The position numbers and the translations under genes are program-made. The notes beneath the pieces were generated by a model. That model was not told where the DNA came from. It saw only the letters and a program-made list of their open reading frames with translations, and did no database searches. From Acutalibacter sp. (GTDB lineage Bacteria; Bacillota; Clostridia; Oscillospirales; Acutalibacteraceae), in assembly GCA_022801475.1 (NCBI GenBank), contig JAAWSH010000050.1, positions 1 to 9,121 of the forward strand: a DNA stretch of 9,121 nt, in the 5' to 3' direction. Shown in pieces: positions 6,615-9,121 of the stretch (the first letter of the stretch is position 1; every line of letters begins with the position of its first letter).

Positions 6615-6650
6615 GGGCACAGCCTGGAAAGGGAATGTCCAAAGGCGCTG

Positions 6651-7426
6651 TTAAAAGAAACGGAAAAGAGAAAAAGGAAAGCGGCGGCGGGAGTTAATAG
6701 AACGGAAACGAGCCTTAGCAATACCGAAGCGATTATAAGTCCGGACAAAAACAAGTAGAACAGCCTGAAGGTTCTTCAACTTACGAGGGAAACATCTGTT
6801 GCTCCGTGCCAGAGTTAGGATATAGTGGCTCAAATCGGCATTAACACCTTCTATCGTGAACATGTTTTTTGTTGTGGATATTGCAAATATGCTTTCCGGG
6901 AAAAACAACGTCCAAATAGCCATAGTATCCATCCGTACAATTGCATTCCGCTTCGGGGGATAAAGTTAACCATCTTCTGGATAGTTATGGAAATTTTATC
7001 GGTACTCACTGCATGGCCTACAATTTGTCTTGGCTCTCTGCTAACTATTGTCATTTCTCACGAGTTCCTGTATGTGGCTTGCGCTCTAGGAACCAATACA
7101 GTTCATCCAATTCAGCCGTTCCCAACGCAGAAGTTTGTTCCTTTCCACATCATTCTTCGCGCTCTCTTTTATCCAATTCATAACATTGGATTTGTTCCTA
7201 TGCAGGATTTTTCCTACGCTCTGTCCACTGACTCCAGATACATTTTGATTGCCAATTCCCTTGTTTCTTTTGCGTATTCATGCCGTTTGGGAACTAGTGT
7301 ATATGTCCCACCGCACTCCTTGCACTTATACTTCTGCGTTCTGGATCGGTTGTTTCCTATTTTTACTTGTCCTTCTCCCTCTCCACATTTCGGACATTTT
7401 CTTTCTTGCTTCTCTGTTTTTATCAT
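6651..7426 (-). pseudogene. IS1-like transposase pseudogene, at least five frame changes
   Basis: A DDE transposase of IS1 type can be followed along the minus strand only by changing frame. The N-terminal zinc ribbon has CPKC and CKEC (7426 to about 7236). The HTH part reads GVSGQSVGKILHRNKSNV (about 7235-7120). Then come AELDELYWFLERKPHTGTRE (about 7116-7057; first catalytic Asp), MTIVSREPRQIVG (from 7054), CTDGYYGYLDVVFPGKH (about 6939-6889; second Asp) and FTIEGVNADLSHYILTLARS (from about 6860; catalytic Glu), ending in FPFSLFRFF at 6651. The order of D, D and E blocks matches IS1 InsAB. The first break falls inside the HTH domain, so this is decay rather than programmed frameshifting. 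Terminal inverted repeats are not clear. The element can no longer transpose by itself. Confidence 0.85.
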
Positions 7427-7485
7427 TTTCTTATTCTATACATATACACGCTATTTGATCACTCCCCAGAGAGTACCATGTACAC

Positions 7486-7708
7486 ATGAATTTAGAATTG
7501 CTTTGCCTCAGCCGCTCCATGATACTCTGTACCCGGCACGAATCAGGCTGGTACAGAAGAATCAATCCTGATCCTGAAAGCGACAGCCCCATCTTTGAGG
7601 ATACTATGGACCTGTATTATCCACAGTGCCTTTGATGTGGCGGTGGGCGGAAGAATCTCTATGCGGGAAAGACATGGTCTCAATGACTTTGAACTTGATT
7701 CTGACTAA
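7486..7708 (+). pseudogene. small unknown gene fragment with one-base frameshift
   Basis: Plus strand. Frame one from ATG 7486 contains RHESGWYRRINPDPESDSP and continues IFEDTMDLYYPQC, then hits TGA at 7633. Dropping one C near 7630 continues smoothly as FDVAVGGRISMRERHGLNDF and ends at TAA 7706-7708. The sensible composition on both sides of one single-base change argues that this was a real gene of about 75 residues or more. The 5' part is weak: no good ribosome binding site is present and the first dozen residues may be foreign. I do not firmly recognise the family; it has the look of the small accessory proteins of Clostridia integrative elements, an impression rather than a match. Confidence 0.45.
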
Positions 7709-7804
7709 ATACACCCCACTGGCACTCTGCTCCAGCGGGATGGGGCTATTTTCCCAGTAGACTGGCTCTCGAACTGTGTGCAGCTGTGGTCCTCGCTCCG
7801 GTAT

Positions 7805-8026
7805 TTATACTTCTACCGAACGGTGCGCCTTTGCCACGAAGTCGATCACATCGCCCTTTGTTCCACAACCAAAACAATAGAAATAATCTTCGTTCAGCTT
7901 CATGCTGGGAGTGCGGTCGTCGTGAAAGGGAAAGCTAACCATTTGGTCGCGACTCAATTTCAATCCGTAATATTCAGCAGCCTGTCTAACGGAGATAGTC
8001 GCTTTCGCAGTTTCAAAAATATTCAA
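7805..8026 (-). CDS. truncated CHC2 zinc-finger (DNA primase-like) ORF
   Basis: A 73-residue ORF matching the N-terminal zinc-binding domain of DnaG-type and mobile-element primases: RQAAEYYGLKL, then FHDDRTPSMKLNEDYFYCFG and GDVIDFVAKAH. Family zinc ligands are C-x2-H ... C-x2-C. H35, C51 and C54 are present, but the first cysteine position is F32 (TTT where TGT or TGC is expected), so zinc binding is probably lost. Similar proteins normally continue into further sequence, often with a TOPRIM-type catalytic part; this one stops soon after the finger, at HRSVEV. The start is a TTG at 8026-8024 with AGGAGG (8040-8035) 8 bases upstream. It is probably a remnant of a conjugative or integrative element rather than a working primase. 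Confidence 0.65.
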   Translation of the reverse strand: MNIFETAKATISVRQAAEYYGLKLSRDQMVSFPFHDDRTPSMKLNEDYFYCFGCGTKGDVIDFVAKAHRSVEV

Positions 8027-8233
8027 ATAGCAATCCTCCTGTTTCGGTTTTATTAAGCCGTTCTACCCATTCCGTTTCCTGACAGGCACCCCTACTCGGC
8101 GCTGTGCCGTCCCCTTACAGGGCGCTCGTTCCTTTTGAGAAAGTCTTGACGGTTTATCTCGGTCTGGACGGCCATTCAGTTGTTCCGATCGATCGCTAAG
8201 CCAAGTTTACCGCAAAAAACAAGCGATTCTCGT

Positions 8234-8371
8234 TTATCCACGAAAGCCGCAAGTACCAAAGTGATACAATGTCGCACCGGGAACAATCTGTATCGCATCC
8301 GATGAAATTATACCTGCCGTTACAAAACCTATTGGTACATATCTCCGTCTTTCTGACGATACGCGAGGGAA
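8234..8371 (-). pseudogene. C-terminal (target-recognition region) remnant of the MmeI-like methyltransferase
   Basis: In a different minus-strand frame, directly at the point where the N-terminal fragment loses similarity, the sequence reads FPRVSSERRRYVPIGFV, then ISSDAIQIVPGATLYHFG. This resembles the segment after the methyltransferase core in class I SAM-dependent DNA methyltransferases of the MmeI / type IIL group, where SSERR, IPIGF and ATLYHFG-like words recur. Similarity ends at about 8255 and the frame stops at 8236-8234. The usual next segment (LTSNVHMAWM-like) is absent, so the 3' part is lost too. Confidence 0.6.
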
Positions 8372-8733
8372 AGATTGCAAGTCACCACCCAGTGTGGATG
8401 CTGAGACAGGGGCAATTCTGTGATATAACGCTTCGCCTGCTGAAATGGGGTCAGCAGAGTACCATCCGACTGCTTAATTGGCTTTTTCAAATTTTTTCCC
8501 AAGCCTTTTTGCTCAATTAACACCTTTGTGGATAGAATTGTCCCATCTATGAAACTGGTGTGATCAAGATGAACCCGCTCCTCAAATGTGATAAATTGTT
8601 CAGGATGTTCCACACCATAGACATCACGAAGCAGAGGAAGCCAGAATGGTTGACTTTCTCCTTTTTCGTAACCCTTATTTTTCCAATATGCAGCGAATTG
8701 TCTTGCCGCTTCCTTCTGTTGTGTATCGTTCAT
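8329..8733 (-). CDS. N-terminal nuclease-domain remnant of an MmeI-like restriction-methyltransferase
   Basis: A 134-residue ORF starting MNDTQQKEAARQFAAYWKNK. It matches the N-terminal region of MmeI-like (type IIL) proteins, single-chain enzymes of about 900 or more residues that cut and methylate DNA. The PD-(D/E)XK nuclease signature is visible: D63 in SFIDGTI, E74 and K76 in VLIEQKG, and a QQAKRY helix at about 98-103. Similarity stops at HWVVTCN (about residue 120, near 8374); the last 14 residues are out-of-frame readthrough. I chose ATG 8733-8731, with GGAGG (8744-8740) 6 bases upstream, over a TTG at 8766 that overlaps the preceding stop. With no methyltransferase domain it should not work as a restriction-modification enzyme. 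It follows the upstream gene by 29 bp, as in an operon. Confidence 0.75.
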   Translation of the reverse strand: MNDTQQKEAARQFAAYWKNKGYEKGESQPFWLPLLRDVYGVEHPEQFITFEERVHLDHTSFIDGTILSTKVLIEQKGLGKNLKKPIKQSDGTLLTPFQQAKRYITELPLSQHPHWVVTCNLSLAYRQKDGDMYQ

Positions 8734-8762
8734 TTTATACCTCCGCCCAGCATTTCCAAGAA

Positions 8763-9121
8763 TCAAATCATCCCAAAATATTTCAACGCATCTATAATTG
8801 CCTTTTCCTTTTCAGGAGGGCAGATTGGCTGCTTGGCATCTTCGTTTTTAGTGAGATTGTAATTAGCACGCTCAATAATACCATGTTTTCTCTTTACTTG
8901 GGCGATATAGAGGTGACTGACTTTTAAGCTGGTATGCTTCAGCACATACTCCTTGATTTCCTCATAGGTTGCTTTACTCTCCGCAGAGGTCAAGTCCAGC
9001 TCGTCCATGTTCAGTTCCACTTCGATATGCTGCTTGGTGTTGAGTTTGGACAATAAACATACCGTCTCAACGGTATTACCCCTTTCCCACAAAACTTTCC
9101 TTACTTCCTTGCCGTCAATAT
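8763..9121 (-). CDS. C-terminal part of a protein with RlmD/RumA-associated domain (5' end beyond window)
   Basis: The reading frame is open to the window edge and reads IDGKEVRKVLWERGNTVETV, then CLLSKLNTKQ. The last 100 or so residues (MDELDLTSAESKATYEEIKEY, LKVSHLYIAQVKRKHGIIER, then CPPEKEKAIIDALKYFGMI) resemble a C-terminal extension that follows the VETVCLLS end of RlmD/RumA-type 23S rRNA uracil methyltransferases in many Clostridia, from memory of that family. The extension is a charged helical domain whose role I do not know. The sequence just before VETV does not look like the usual methyltransferase ending, so the parent protein may be something else or a chimera. It is the first visible gene of the minus-strand set and precedes the MmeI-like remnant by 29 bp. 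Confidence 0.5.
   Translation of the reverse strand, partial: IDGKEVRKVLWERGNTVETVCLLSKLNTKQHIEVELNMDELDLTSAESKATYEEIKEYVLKHTSLKVSHLYIAQVKRKHGIIERANYNLTKNEDAKQPICPPEKEKAIIDALKYFGMI

Noticed and set aside
6510..6620. 37-codon N-terminal extension of the membrane protein
   Set aside because: Contains a TTGACA-17-TATCAT promoter and a perfect palindrome, and its start codon lacks a ribosome binding site.
6825..7571. 248-codon plus-strand ORF, the longest intact ORF in this region
   Set aside because: It is antisense to the recognisable transposase remnant; its translation has no domain sense and an odd Cys/Phe/His-rich composition.
7604..7813. minus-strand open frame without a clear start, containing VREPVYWENSPIPLEQSASG
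   Set aside because: No ribosome binding site or strong start. Its left part is antisense to the plus-strand fragment, which reads more convincingly across a single-base change.
1..9121. CRISPR array, tRNA, rRNA or complete defence system
   Set aside because: No regularly spaced repeats, no cloverleaf or rRNA-like segment, and the only restriction-modification gene is a broken remnant.

Overview
The window looks like a chromosome segment from a low-to-medium GC Firmicute, most likely a gut Clostridia member. This rests on strong AGGAGG-type ribosome binding sites, sigma-A promoters, LplB/LplC-type sugar permeases and Clostridia-style mobile-element remnants. No rRNA or marker gene is present, so the assignment is an inference.

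Left part (1-5000): a divergent sugar locus. Leftward run two CUT1 ABC permeases, LplB-like (918-1868) then LplC-like (1-893, running off the edge). Rightward run a cytoplasmic GH32 beta-fructosidase (2613-3992) and a PfkB-family fructokinase (4005-5000), whose ribosome binding site overlaps the GH32 stop codon. Together they suggest import of sucrose or short fructo-oligosaccharides by ABC transport, intracellular hydrolysis, and phosphorylation of the released fructose. No solute-binding protein, ATPase or regulator lies in the window. The 744-bp region between the operons holds a good promoter for each direction, candidate operator repeats, and an unusually long (about 380 nt) palindrome-rich leader in front of the permease genes.

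Middle (5001-6650): a convergent single gene (5244-6509, minus) for a polytopic membrane protein of probable GT-C glycosyltransferase type. It has its own TTGACA-17-TATCAT promoter and a strong terminator. Its function is not established from sequence.

Right part (6651-9121): decayed accessory DNA. It holds an IS1-like transposase pseudogene broken by at least five frame changes, a plus-strand gene fragment with an apparent one-base insertion, a truncated CHC2 zinc-finger (primase-like) ORF that has lost its first cysteine ligand, an MmeI-like restriction-methyltransferase reduced by a large internal deletion, and the C-terminal part of a protein carrying a domain known from RlmD/RumA-type methyltransferases. 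This looks like the graveyard of an integrative or conjugative element.

I see no rRNA, tRNA or CRISPR array and no clearly new defence system. The most interesting intact piece is the intergenic regulatory region at 1869-2612.
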